Positions 1 to 9,600 of a stretch of 64,000 bases of DNA are shown here, piece after piece. The stretch is from positions 372,001 through 436,000 of the forward strand of contig NZ_SIRS01000001.1 in assembly GCF_004310335.1 (NCBI RefSeq). The letters run 5' to 3'. The position numbers and the translations under genes are program-made. Within the stretch, counting starts at the first letter, position 1; each line of letters begins with the position of its first letter. Below the pieces are notes generated by a model, which did no database searches, had not been told where the DNA came from, and worked only from the letters and a program-made list of their open reading frames with translations. The DNA is from Hyunsoonleella pacifica. Its GTDB lineage: Bacteria > Bacteroidota > Bacteroidia > Flavobacteriales > Flavobacteriaceae.

Positions 1-2463
1 GGTTTAGAGGTCAAAGCCATAGAATTGGGAAACGAACATTTTTGGCGCGGACAACGTAATTTGAGAACAGAAACGCCCGAAATGTATTTAGCCGCCGCTT
101 TAGAAGTTTCTAGTGCGTTAAAAGCAGAATTTCCTAATATTAAATTGTCTTTGCCCTTAAGTTGGAGAAATGGTATTGACAGTTCAATAGATCATACAAG
201 CTATAATAATACCATTATCGGGGATGGAAGTTTTTTTGATGCTATATCGTTACATAAATATATGGGAGCCGATCCTGATCAAGCAGCAGATAGTAATACT
301 GCATACGCACTATTGTTAACAGCAAAATTAGAACTAGAAGGTTCTGCAAACTGGGTAAGGAGCTTTGCACCAGGAAAACCTATTTGGTTAACCGAATGGG
401 GTGTTTCAGCAGGTGAAAATGTTCATGGAGGCGCCTGTTTAGGTATGGCAGATGTATTTATGTTTATGGCAGAAAACCAAGATATTTATGAACGTGCTAA
501 CTGGTTTATCTTTAATCGTGTTTTAAATGCTATGGTGGTGGTTGGGAGCAATAGAGAGCCTGTTTACCCACTACAAAAAAGGGGCTATTTATCTACTTAC
601 GAAATTATTCAAGATGTATTTAGAGATGCTACCCTGTTGAATGGTACAATAACGTCTTCGGCACAATTAACCGTTTCAAGAGGTTCTGTAAACGCCGTCA
701 ATGCCAGAGCAACTACCAATGAATTTGGTGAAACTAAAGTGGTAGCCGTAAATCTTACGGACAAACCTGTCGTCTTTGAATTAAAGTTTGATGATGTGGT
801 GTATTCCAGAAGTTTTAAGCACGAAGCACTGATATTCGATAATTTGGGTGAAGTAGATCCTATAGATTATTTTACGGATCCGTTACAATTGGTTAAGGAA
901 GGAACTAGTACAATTACTTTGCCACCATTGTCGGTTAGTAAAATTTCAGAAATTTATTTTGACGAGTCCATACATTTAATTGCCGGTACTGTTGAAGCCG
1001 AAGATTATAAAGATGGTGGAGAAGGCGTTGGCTTTTCAGATACAACAGCCGACAATACATTGAGTCCAGGCATCGATACCGATGGGGTAGATGTGGGGAC
1101 GGACGGCGGTATTACTTACGTTGGCGATACCCAAAATAGCGAATGGTTAAAATATGATGTCAATGTTTTAAACACAGATGATTACGATTTTGAGTTTGTT
1201 TATGCATCTGCAACTGCTGGAGCTTTGGTGCGTATAGAGATCGACGACGTTGTTGTTTTCGATAACTTTTCATTACCACAAACGGCCAGTGCTATCGATT
1301 TTCAGACCATTACAAAATTAACAGTCCCGTTAACGAAAGGGCTTCACGAGTTGAAACTCAATGTGCAGAAAGGGGGATTCAATTTAGATAAAATCAATGT
1401 GCTAGCGGTTCCAATTTTAGAAGCACCAATGTTCGTGACGCCAAATGATTTGGACAATATTGAACCAGGGAATTCTATTGAGGTTGAGGCCTCTACAACC
1501 AGCGCGCCCGAGAAAATTGCCAGTATGGAACTTTTTATAAATGACATTTTGGTGCGTAGTATTGCTTCTGCGCCCTACACATGGGGGTTTTCTGGGCAAA
1601 ATGATGCACTTCTTGAGAATATTGTAGAAGGCACCTATAATTTAAAACTGGTATTGACCGATCATAGGGGCAGAACTAAGGAGAGCACAATTATAGTGAC
1701 TAGTACAGATTATCCAACAAGGCCGTTTTCGGGAACAGCGCATATTGTTCCCGGGGTAATTCAAGTTGAGGATTATGATTTAGGAGGTTCAGGATTTGCA
1801 TTTTTAGATTCTTCTGTAGGCAATTCCGGGGGTGCCTATCGTAATGAAGTAGGTGATGACGTTGATGTTGCAGAAGGCGGTACAGGATTCGTAACAACAG
1901 GGCTCAGTGGGAACGAATATACAAGATATACCATAAACGTCACAGAAAGCGGACGCTTTGAAATGTTGGTAAATTATGCCACCTTTTCCAGTAATTCAAA
2001 ACCTTTTCAGGCCTACCTTTTGCAAAAAGATTTGTCATCATCGGAATTATTGTTTTCTGCCCCAAATGGATCAACAACCGATGGCATTATAAGAATTACC
2101 GGGGGTGGTAATTTTCAGGATTATGCATCAGATGAATTTGATTTGGAAGCAGGACTTTGGGTTTTGGAGTTAAAAATACCAAACGGCGGTGCTGGTCCAA
2201 AGTATGACTATGTTACACTAAATAGGGTAGGTAGTTTAAGTACTAATGAGTTTACAGTAAAAGATGATTTTAAAGTGTACCCCATACCAAGCAGTGATGG
2301 AAGATTTAATTTAAGTAAACCAAAAACGTGGGTAGTTTACTCTCTCTTGGGAAAAAGAATTACAGAAGGAAATGGAGATGTCGTAGATATCTCTCAGTAC
2401 TCAAAAGGGCTTTATTTTTTAAAGACAACCGAAGGAGTAGTGAAAAGACTTTTATTTAATTAA
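1..2463 (+). CDS. Secreted clan GH-A glycosidase (agarase/porphyranase-like), 5'-truncated, with two CBM6-like modules and T9SS tail
   Basis: The reading frame is open from the first base, so the N-terminus and part of the catalytic barrel lie outside the window. The visible part begins with an ELGNE motif (bases 22-36), the form of the acid/base glutamate of clan GH-A enzymes. About 120 residues later comes IWLTEWG, a plausible nucleophile strand. Two modules containing VEAEDYKDGG (from about base 990) and VEDYDLGGSG (from about base 1760) look like CBM6 folds, separated by an Ig-like segment. The last 75 residues (YPIPSSDGRFNLS through GLYFLKTTEGVVKRLLFN) form a T9SS sorting domain, so the enzyme should be exported to the cell surface or medium. 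The architecture recalls GH86 agarases/porphyranases or GH39-like enzymes; I cannot choose the family without the missing N-terminus. It probably belongs to a locus extending to the left. Confidence 0.6.
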   Translation, partial: GLEVKAIELGNEHFWRGQRNLRTETPEMYLAAALEVSSALKAEFPNIKLSLPLSWRNGIDSSIDHTSYNNTIIGDGSFFDAISLHKYMGADPDQAADSNTAYALLLTAKLELEGSANWVRSFAPGKPIWLTEWGVSAGENVHGGACLGMADVFMFMAENQDIYERANWFIFNRVLNAMVVVGSNREPVYPLQKRGYLSTYEIIQDVFRDATLLNGTITSSAQLTVSRGSVNAVNARATTNEFGETKVVAVNLTDKPVVFELKFDDVVYSRSFKHEALIFDNLGEVDPIDYFTDPLQLVKEGTSTITLPPLSVSKISEIYFDESIHLIAGTVEAEDYKDGGEGVGFSDTTADNTLSPGIDTDGVDVGTDGGITYVGDTQNSEWLKYDVNVLNTDDYDFEFVYASATAGALVRIEIDDVVVFDNFSLPQTASAIDFQTITKLTVPLTKGLHELKLNVQKGGFNLDKINVLAVPILEAPMFVTPNDLDNIEPGNSIEVEASTTSAPEKIASMELFINDILVRSIASAPYTWGFSGQNDALLENIVEGTYNLKLVLTDHRGRTKESTIIVTSTDYPTRPFSGTAHIVPGVIQVEDYDLGGSGFAFLDSSVGNSGGAYRNEVGDDVDVAEGGTGFVTTGLSGNEYTRYTINVTESGRFEMLVNYATFSSNSKPFQAYLLQKDLSSSELLFSAPNGSTTDGIIRITGGGNFQDYASDEFDLEAGLWVLELKIPNGGAGPKYDYVTLNRVGSLSTNEFTVKDDFKVYPIPSSDGRFNLSKPKTWVVYSLLGKRITEGNGDVVDISQYSKGLYFLKTTEGVVKRLLFN

Positions 2464-2483
2464 TACATATACAGTATTTACCA

Positions 2484-2900
2484 CTAGTTTTCAATTTCAG
2501 ATAAAATTAAAAAGGTATTAGTATCTCCAAATTGCATTAGCTTATCCAATAACTTTTGTAGTCCTACTTGATTTTCTACAACTATCTTCAAATGAATGTT
2601 TTGGTTACCAGTAATACGATGCGCTTGCACAACTTCTGGATATTTAGATACGGTTTTTATGGCATACTGTAACTTTCCTGGGAAAGCTTTAATTAATATA
2701 AAGGCCTCTAAGTCAAGACCTATTTTTTTATTGTTTATCTTGGTTATATAGCCTTCTATAATGCCCTCGTCTTCCATTTTTTGGACGCGTTCTCTAACTG
2801 AGGAAGGTGACAGGTTGATTTGCCTACCTAAATCAGCAAAAGATAGACGTGAATTTTTTTTAAGAAGCTCAATTAATTTTAAATCTACAGTATCTACCAT
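2484..2900 (-). CDS. Lrp/AsnC-family transcriptional regulator
   Basis: A 138-residue protein with the standard Lrp/AsnC layout. An N-terminal winged HTH (VDLKLIELLKKNSRLSFADL, then INLSPSSVRERVQKMEDEGII) is followed by an alpha/beta RAM-type effector domain from about residue 60 (EAFILIKAFPG, HRITGNQNIHLKIVV). Members of the family bind amino acids and act as leucine-responsive style regulators. It converges on the glycosidase gene with a 20-bp gap and is divergent from the cyanophycinase-like/aminotransferase/RidA operon across 134 bp. The divergent layout suggests it controls that operon in response to an amino acid. The effector cannot be read from the sequence. Confidence 0.9.
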   Translation of the reverse strand: MVDTVDLKLIELLKKNSRLSFADLGRQINLSPSSVRERVQKMEDEGIIEGYITKINNKKIGLDLEAFILIKAFPGKLQYAIKTVSKYPEVVQAHRITGNQNIHLKIVVENQVGLQKLLDKLMQFGDTNTFLILSEIEN

Positions 2901-2994
2901 TGAATCAATGTTTTTTTTGTTGTTTACAATACAAATTAAAGTAAAAACACGTTGAAAAACAATTAATCGATTTACTCAATATATCATTTACGCT

Positions 2995-3002
2995 TAACTT
3001 TG
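2995..3002 (+). promoter_or_regulatory. Bacteroidota -7 box of the cyanophycinase-like operon
   Basis: TAACTTTG is a perfect match to the TAnnTTTG -7 element of Bacteroidota sigma factor promoters. It lies 33 bp before the ATG at 3035, giving a short leader. No clear TTG is seen at the expected -33 position, so an activator such as the divergent Lrp-type regulator may be needed. Confidence 0.5.
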
Positions 3003-3034
3003 GATACTATACAAACGTTAATCTGGTATTTAGT

Positions 3035-4651
3035 ATGTGCAAAACATTACAATTCCAATTCCTTTTAAAGATTAGATGGTGTATTATCTTTTTTTTATTT
3101 AAAGTTATATTAGGATATACTCAGATATATAATAACAGCTTTAAAACCTTAAACGATAGTGTTACGGTTTCGCCTATCCATGGTGCTATAGTTTTATCTG
3201 GTGCGCATGGGCTGTCCGTTGCTCAAAATAAAGCTTTCATGTATTTGGGTAATGGTAAAGAAGGAAAATTAGTTGTTTTAAGTAACCAAAAGTTTAGCAA
3301 TACTAAATTGCTAGATACTTGGGAAAATACTTTTGAAGAAGTAATAATAGTAGAATTAGATAAAGAAGAAAAGTCCTTAAAAAAGGCACAACTTCATTTT
3401 GATACTGTAACTGCAATTTGGTTAGACGGAGATTTTTTATCATCCACAATTAAAACAGAGATAAAATTTATTATTGGAAAGATTTTAAAAAGCGATGGTG
3501 TTATTGGGGCAAAGGGTAAAACAGCAGAAAGCTTAGCTACTTTTTTACAAAAGGATGGTAAGATTGTAAGGGGGCTTGATATTCTGCCAAATTCAATGAT
3601 TTATACTAATAATAGTGATAAAGAATTTAATGAAATAATGCACACACTTCCTGGAATAGTTGGGTGGAACATTCCTGATAAATCGGCAGTTGCCATACAT
3701 GATGGCAGAAAAGTATCTGTGGTTGGATACGAAAAAATAACGTTAAAAGTAGCTGCAAATGGCGATTGGCCCGCTCGCGAAATTTTTATTGAACAGCCAG
3801 TTGCACTTCATTATGATACAGATTTGATTTCTTGGAATAGGTCTGCATTACAAAGAACCCAGACCATATTCCCGCCAAAAGTGGCACCAATTCCTAATGT
3901 AGAAAGTGGTGCGTTATTAATTATAGGTGGCAGCGGTTATCCTAAAGGCATGTGGGAAAGAGTTATTAAATATTCAGGAGGCACAAACGCTAATTATGTA
4001 TGTATATCGCAAAGTAAAGATTCTTATGGTGCAAAACAATTAAAAAAGTTGGGGTGTAAAAACGTTTCAGTTTATCATACCAAAACTGGAATTTCTGGTA
4101 TAAATCAAGGAGAAGATTTGGTATTAATAGAAGCTATTAAAAATGCTGATGCGGTGTATTTTGGAGGCGGGAGAACTTACAAATTTATGGATGCTTATTT
4201 AAATACTACTGTTAATGAAGAGTTGGATAACTTGTTAAAACGAGGAGGACTTATATTAGGTACGTCGGCTGGTGCCCAAATACAAGGCGATTTTTTGGTT
4301 AGAGGCGACCCAAGAACCAACAAAAATATATGGATGGAAGGTAATGATGTAGGCTTAGGGTTTTTAAAAGGTGTTGTAATAGACGCACATTTTAGGCAAC
4401 GGGGTAGAGAAAAAAAGTTACCTAGCTTATTAGTACAACACCCTCAAATGCTAGGAATAGGTATTGATGAGGCTACGGCTATATTTGTAAAAGGTACTAA
4501 AGCAGAGGTGTTAGGTGAAAATGCTGTTACTTTTTATAATCTAAAAAACTATAACGATAGTGGTAATCTAGCTATAGAAAAAATTGGTAACCCAGTGATA
4601 CTTAGAGACGGCGACATTTACAATTTAGAATTAAGAGAAAAAATAAATTAA
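3035..4651 (+). CDS. Cyanophycinase-like peptidase (S51 family), two-lobed
   Basis: A 538-residue protein with an N-terminal hydrophobic segment (about residues 14-28), suggesting export or anchoring. The C-terminal half carries the S51 signature: ALLIIGGSGYPKG near residue 290, the glycine-rich FGGGRTYKF strand, and GTSAGAQ with the predicted nucleophile Ser411. S51 enzymes include cyanophycinase, which releases beta-Asp-Arg from cyanophycin, and peptidase E. The first ~280 residues look like a degenerate copy of the same fold (HGAIVLSGAHG, IGAKGKTAESLA, LPNSMIY) with no visible GxSAG nucleophile. The protein is therefore roughly twice the length of a simple cyanophycinase. It is first in an operon with an aminotransferase (10-bp gap) and RidA. 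The true substrate may be a beta-aspartyl peptide rather than cyanophycin. Confidence 0.75.
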   Translation: MCKTLQFQFLLKIRWCIIFFLFKVILGYTQIYNNSFKTLNDSVTVSPIHGAIVLSGAHGLSVAQNKAFMYLGNGKEGKLVVLSNQKFSNTKLLDTWENTFEEVIIVELDKEEKSLKKAQLHFDTVTAIWLDGDFLSSTIKTEIKFIIGKILKSDGVIGAKGKTAESLATFLQKDGKIVRGLDILPNSMIYTNNSDKEFNEIMHTLPGIVGWNIPDKSAVAIHDGRKVSVVGYEKITLKVAANGDWPAREIFIEQPVALHYDTDLISWNRSALQRTQTIFPPKVAPIPNVESGALLIIGGSGYPKGMWERVIKYSGGTNANYVCISQSKDSYGAKQLKKLGCKNVSVYHTKTGISGINQGEDLVLIEAIKNADAVYFGGGRTYKFMDAYLNTTVNEELDNLLKRGGLILGTSAGAQIQGDFLVRGDPRTNKNIWMEGNDVGLGFLKGVVIDAHFRQRGREKKLPSLLVQHPQMLGIGIDEATAIFVKGTKAEVLGENAVTFYNLKNYNDSGNLAIEKIGNPVILRDGDIYNLELREKIN

Positions 4652-4661
4652 CAACCTTATT

Positions 4662-5876
4662 ATGTTAACATTAAACGATAAATTTAAAGCTCTTGAAGCT
4701 GATAATGCTCCTGGACAAGAAGTAAGGCAAGACGCAGGTAATATTGATGCTATAATGAAAGGCGAAACACTAGAAGGTGGGTTTGTTGATTTTTCTCATG
4801 GCGATATAGATGCCTTTACTCCAGTCCCAGAATCTGAAACGATTTGGATGCAAGGTTTTAAAAAAGGAGGTAAGCAAGCTTACACAGAGTATAGAGGCGA
4901 TTTAGATATTCGTAAAGGTTTAGCCAAACGCTTAGGAGAGTTTACTGGAAAGCCAATACTTCCTGACACTGAATTAATATTAACTCCAGGGACTCAAGGC
5001 GCATTATTTTTAGCCTTAGGTGCAACTGTGAGTATAGGTACTAAGGTTGCTGTTGTAGAACCTGATTATTTTGCTAATAGAAAATTGGTAAACTTTTTTA
5101 ATGGAGAGTTGGTGCCTATACCCTTACATTACCTCCAAGATTCTAATAACAATGGTCCAGATATAGAGGCTTTAGAAAAGGCCTTTAAAAATGGTGTTGA
5201 AGTATTTGTTTTTTCTACACCCAATAACCCTACTGGACTGGTATATTCAAAAAAAGCAATCCATAAAATAGCTGCTTTATCAAATAAATATGGTGTTACA
5301 TTAATTGTAGATCAATTGTATTCTAGAATGCTGTTTGAAGGAGAGACGTATACACATACCAGAGCCTGTGATAATGCTCCAGAACATATGATAACAATAA
5401 TGGGGCCATCTAAAACCGAATCTTTAAGTGGGTTTAGACTTGGGGTGGCCTTTGGTACACCAGTTTTAATAGATAGAATGGAACGACTACAAGCTATTGT
5501 TTCACTTAGAGCAGCAGGTTATAATCAATACGTGTTTAATACTTGGTTTAACGAGCCAGAAGGGTGGATGGAATCTCGAATAAAAGCACATCAAAAAATT
5601 AGAGATGGATTGTTGGAAATTTTTAGAACTGCAGGTTTTAAAGTAGCTACACCTCAAGCAGGTAGTTATCTGTTTCCCAAACTACCAGCTTTAAGTGTTG
5701 ATTTAAACACGTTTGTAAAATTATTAAGACACCAAGCAAATGTAATAGTAACACCAGCATCAGAGTTTGCACCACAATTAAATAATAGTATCAGGTTAAA
5801 TTTTTCACAAGATCATGATAATGCTATTGCGGCTGCAAAACGAATAGTAAAAATGATTGAAATATATAAAAAATGA
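4662..5876 (+). CDS. PLP-dependent class I/II aminotransferase
   Basis: A 404-residue fold-type I aminotransferase. Visible signatures are TPGTQGALFLAL (cofactor phosphate region), FSTPNNPTGLVYS near residue 190, DQLYSRM with the pyridine-nitrogen aspartate, and GPSKTESLSGFRLG, where Lys251 is the predicted Schiff-base lysine. A C-terminal arginine in SIRLNFSQ is placed to bind the substrate carboxylate. No signal peptide is seen, so it should be cytosolic. It starts 10 bp after the cyanophycinase-like gene and its TGA overlaps the ATG of the RidA gene (ATGA), indicating translational coupling. The context suggests it deaminates an amino acid released by the upstream peptidase; the substrate is unknown. 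Confidence 0.85.
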   Translation: MLTLNDKFKALEADNAPGQEVRQDAGNIDAIMKGETLEGGFVDFSHGDIDAFTPVPESETIWMQGFKKGGKQAYTEYRGDLDIRKGLAKRLGEFTGKPILPDTELILTPGTQGALFLALGATVSIGTKVAVVEPDYFANRKLVNFFNGELVPIPLHYLQDSNNNGPDIEALEKAFKNGVEVFVFSTPNNPTGLVYSKKAIHKIAALSNKYGVTLIVDQLYSRMLFEGETYTHTRACDNAPEHMITIMGPSKTESLSGFRLGVAFGTPVLIDRMERLQAIVSLRAAGYNQYVFNTWFNEPEGWMESRIKAHQKIRDGLLEIFRTAGFKVATPQAGSYLFPKLPALSVDLNTFVKLLRHQANVIVTPASEFAPQLNNSIRLNFSQDHDNAIAAAKRIVKMIEIYKK

Positions 5877-6301
5877 AGGGTGTAGATAAAAGGCCAATTC
5901 CTCAAGGAAAATATTTGGCAGCAGTAAGACATGAAAATATAATTTACACTTCTGGGATGACCCCACGTAAATCTGGTAAGTTACTATATTCTGGAAAAAT
6001 AAAAACAGATAGCGCATTAGAATCTCATAGAGATGCAATAGAATTAGCTGCTTTAAATGCTTTAGGAGCAGCACAAAATTGTTTAGAAGTTGGAGAAAAA
6101 ATTTCTGTGGTATTGCAAATGAGTGTGTTTTTAAATACAGAAGAAAATTTTTTACTACATGCTAAAGTTGCAGACTTTGCATCAGAAATCCTTATTGATT
6201 TTTTGGGGATAAAAAGTATAGGTACGAGAGCAGCTATTGGAGTAGCGTCTTTACCATCAAATGCACCAGTAGAAATTACTTTAGTTTGTAAAGTTGGTTG
6301 A
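5873..6301 (+). CDS. RidA/YjgF/YER057c-family protein
   Basis: A 142-residue single-domain protein. It has the family features: an N-terminal YLAAVRHENIIYTSGMTP strand and a C-terminal GTRAAIGVASLPSNAPVEI block holding the conserved arginine and glutamate that act on enamine/imine substrates. RidA proteins hydrolyse reactive 2-aminoacrylate and related imines made by PLP enzymes. The 4-bp overlap with the aminotransferase gene fits a partner role, cleaning up or completing its reaction. It is somewhat longer than E. coli RidA (~128 residues), and the extra residues form a loop in the first third. Confidence 0.85.
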   Translation: MKGVDKRPIPQGKYLAAVRHENIIYTSGMTPRKSGKLLYSGKIKTDSALESHRDAIELAALNALGAAQNCLEVGEKISVVLQMSVFLNTEENFLLHAKVADFASEILIDFLGIKSIGTRAAIGVASLPSNAPVEITLVCKVG

Positions 6302-6630
6302 TGATTTTTTGTAAAGAGGTAAAAAATCTAATGTGTTAAAACCTATAATTCAAATCATTACAATATTGCTTATAGCTTCAATTAACAACGTTTTAACAAA
6401 ACCATCGAATCTTCTTTAAAAGGCATTAAAAAAGTTGTTTCCACTAAAAAAAAGGAGTTTTACCAAAAAATCAACTTTTAAAATATTCTTAATAAAATTA
6501 ATTTTATAGTGAATAATTATAGTTATTATATCGATATGTGTGAGAAAAAATTATAAAAAAACTAAAATCTTTAAACTATTGTCAATAGCAACATAATTGT
6601 CATCTATTTTTTATCAAAAAACTAACATTT
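6302..6630 (+). promoter_or_regulatory. 329-bp intergenic region with weak candidate promoter for the first SusC operon
   Basis: No ORF or clear hairpin is seen in this AT-rich stretch. A possible promoter pairs TTG (6579-6581) with TATTTTTT (6605-6612), 26 bp apart as expected for Bacteroidota -33/-7 elements, although the -7 box lacks the final G. The ACAGGAY repeats found upstream of the right-hand locus are absent here, so this operon is probably controlled separately. Confidence 0.3.
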
Positions 6631-9600
6631 ATGAAAAATAAACTCAATCAAGTTTTATTAAAATTTGTAATCATGTTTGGTCTGTGTTTTACATCATTAC
6701 AAATTTATGGTTATGATGACTTTGTGGTATCTAATCATTTTAATGAAAGTTACAAAACTGATGATTCCCCACAACAACAAATCGAAGGAACTGTTTATGA
6801 CGATAAAGGAAACCCTTTAATAGGAGTAACTATTATCATAAAAGGTACCCAGAAAGGCGTATCTACTGATTTTGATGGTAAATTTAAAATGAATGCCTCA
6901 CAGGGAGACACATTAGTGTTCTCGTATTTAGGGTTTGCAAGTAAAGAACTTCTGTTAGGCACGGATACTAATTATACCATCACTATGATACCTTCTGTAG
7001 AACAATTGGAGGGTGTGGAGATTGTGTCTACTGGATATCAAAAAATTAGTAAAGAACGTGCAACAGGATCTTTTGCAGTAATAGATAGTAAGGTCTTAGA
7101 TCGTAAAATAGAACAAAATATAATTTCTAAAATAGCAGGGGAAGCGCCTGGGGTACAATTTGATCCTTTTATCCAAGAAAAAAATAGTATAGGTCTTGTT
7201 ATTAGAGGAAGAAGTTCTATCAATGCCACAACAGAGCCTCTGGTAGTTGTAGATGGTTTTGCTATACCAGGGGGCTTTAGTACGATAAACCCTAATGACG
7301 TAGAGACGATATCTATTTTAAAGGATGCTGCAGCATCATCCATTTGGGGTATTAGAGCAGCTAATGGCGTTATTGTTATTACTACAAAGAGTGGTTCTAG
7401 AAATAAAAAATTAGATATAAGTGTCTCGGTAAATACTGCGGTTACCTTAAAACAGGATATTTTTGACTCTCCCTTTGCAGATCCCAGTACCCAAGTAGAC
7501 TATCAAATTGAATTATTCAAATTTGAGCAATTCTCTCAGCAAAGAGATTTATTTAGTGGTTCTCTTAATGAGTTTTCGTTATTTCAAACAAATTCTGTTA
7601 GAGAAACATTACTACGTCTTAATAGAGGAGATATAGATATTGCAACTGCAGATGCTAGAATTAATGCGCTTAGAAATAATGATGGAAGAGAAGAATATTC
7701 AAGATTATTTTTAAGACAACAGCTATGGAATCAGTACAATTTAGGGATTTCAAGTGGTGGAGATAAATATAATTTTAATTCTTCTCTAGTCTATAATCTA
7801 AATAAGGGACCTATAGTTAACGATCGTACAGATCAATTTATTCTAAATCTTAATGCAAGTTATAATTTAACAGATAAATTAAAATTACGCTTTATAAGTA
7901 ATATAACGCAAACGAAAAATGAAGATGGTCTCGGTACGGGAGCTGTAGGTTATTTAAATAATTACCCATTATTTGAAAGAATTGTAGATGATAATGGTAA
8001 TTACCTCCCAATGTTTAATGGTGTTAATATTGAAAGTTCAGAATTAGCACAACAAAACGGATATCCGTATCCTTGGACCCTCAATTTAAAACAAGAGTCT
8101 GATAACGTTGACGATACATCTACATCTACCGATTTACGTTTGCAAACAGGTATAAACTATGAAATAACTAAAGGGCTCACGGTAGACTTAAGCTATCAAT
8201 ATCTATACAATGCTTTTTTTGGAAGAGATTTGTTTAACGAAAACAGGTTTTTTACAAGAAATACAGTAAACAGATTTGCACAATTAGATGAAAACGGACA
8301 AGTAGTGGATTTGCCAGTACCAGTAGGGTCTATATTAAACACGTCAACCAGAAGCTCTACAGATAACACGTTTAGAGCACAAATTAATTATTCTATAGAT
8401 TTTAAAGATCGCCTACATAATATAGATGCTATTGCTGGATATGAAGTGCGTAAACAAATATCAGAATTTAATAGAGATAGAAAATATGGTTATGATGATC
8501 AATCCCTAATCTTTACACAACCTAATTTAAATACATTATATGAAGATGCTATTTTTGGAGGGCAGCGCCTTATAAATGATGGAGAAACCATTATATTTAA
8601 TGAAAATAGATTTTTATCCTATTATGCCAATGCAGCGTATAATTATGATAATCGCTATACAGTTTCTGCAAGTGTACGTTTAGACGATACCAACCTGTTT
8701 GGTGCCTCAGAAGAGTTTAGAAATACACCACTTTTCTCGGCTGGTTTTAAATGGAATATTACTAACGAACCCTTTTTCAAATCAAAGTTTTTTGATAACC
8801 TTAATTTAAGAGGAACTTATGGAGCTGGTGGTAATGTAGATAGAAATACGTCTCCATTTCTTGTAGCAAGACAAGGTAGAGACGCAGGTAGCTTTTTAAA
8901 TAATTATTTAACTATATCTAACCCTCCAAATCCAACATTACGTTTAGAAAAAACCAAAATTTTAAATTTAGGTTTAGATTATTCTATGGCTAATAATAGA
9001 ATTTACGGAAGCATCGAATTTTATGATAGACGAAGTGAAGATTTATTGGCAAGAAGAAATCTAAGCCCTACTTATGGATTATCTTCTTCATTCTTAAATG
9101 TAGCAGAACTTTATAATAGGGGTTTTGATATTGATTTAGGATTACGCATCATTCAATCAAAAGATTTTAATTATGACATGCGTATTTTGTATAGTCAAAA
9201 TGAAAATAAGGTAACGAGTATTGATGAAAGTAACCCTGGAGAAATTTTCTTATGGACACAATACGATGCCAATGCTTTTGTTATAGGAGAACCAGTAGAT
9301 GCTTTCTTTAGTTTTAGATATGCAGGTTTAGATAGTAATGGAAACCCATCATTTTTTAATGAGAACAATGAAATTATTGAAGTAGGAGGAGATATTGGAG
9401 CTATTGAAGCTTTAAAAAGCGAAGGCTCTAGATCTCCAAATAGAACAGGGTCTGTAGTAAACACTATTAGTTATAAAAATTTGTCCTTACGTGTATTAAC
9501 CACTTACTCTGGGGGTAACAGGTTTAGATTTGAAAGAAATTACGATCCAAGATTTTTTAGGACTAATGTTTGGAGCGATTGGACAAGTAGATGGCAACAA

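Noticed and set aside
7063-7069. ACAGGAT inside the first susC gene (also at 19917-19923 in the second)
   Set aside because: These fall within Thr-Gly/Ser codons of conserved SusC plug sequence, lack a paired half-site in register and are not near a promoter.
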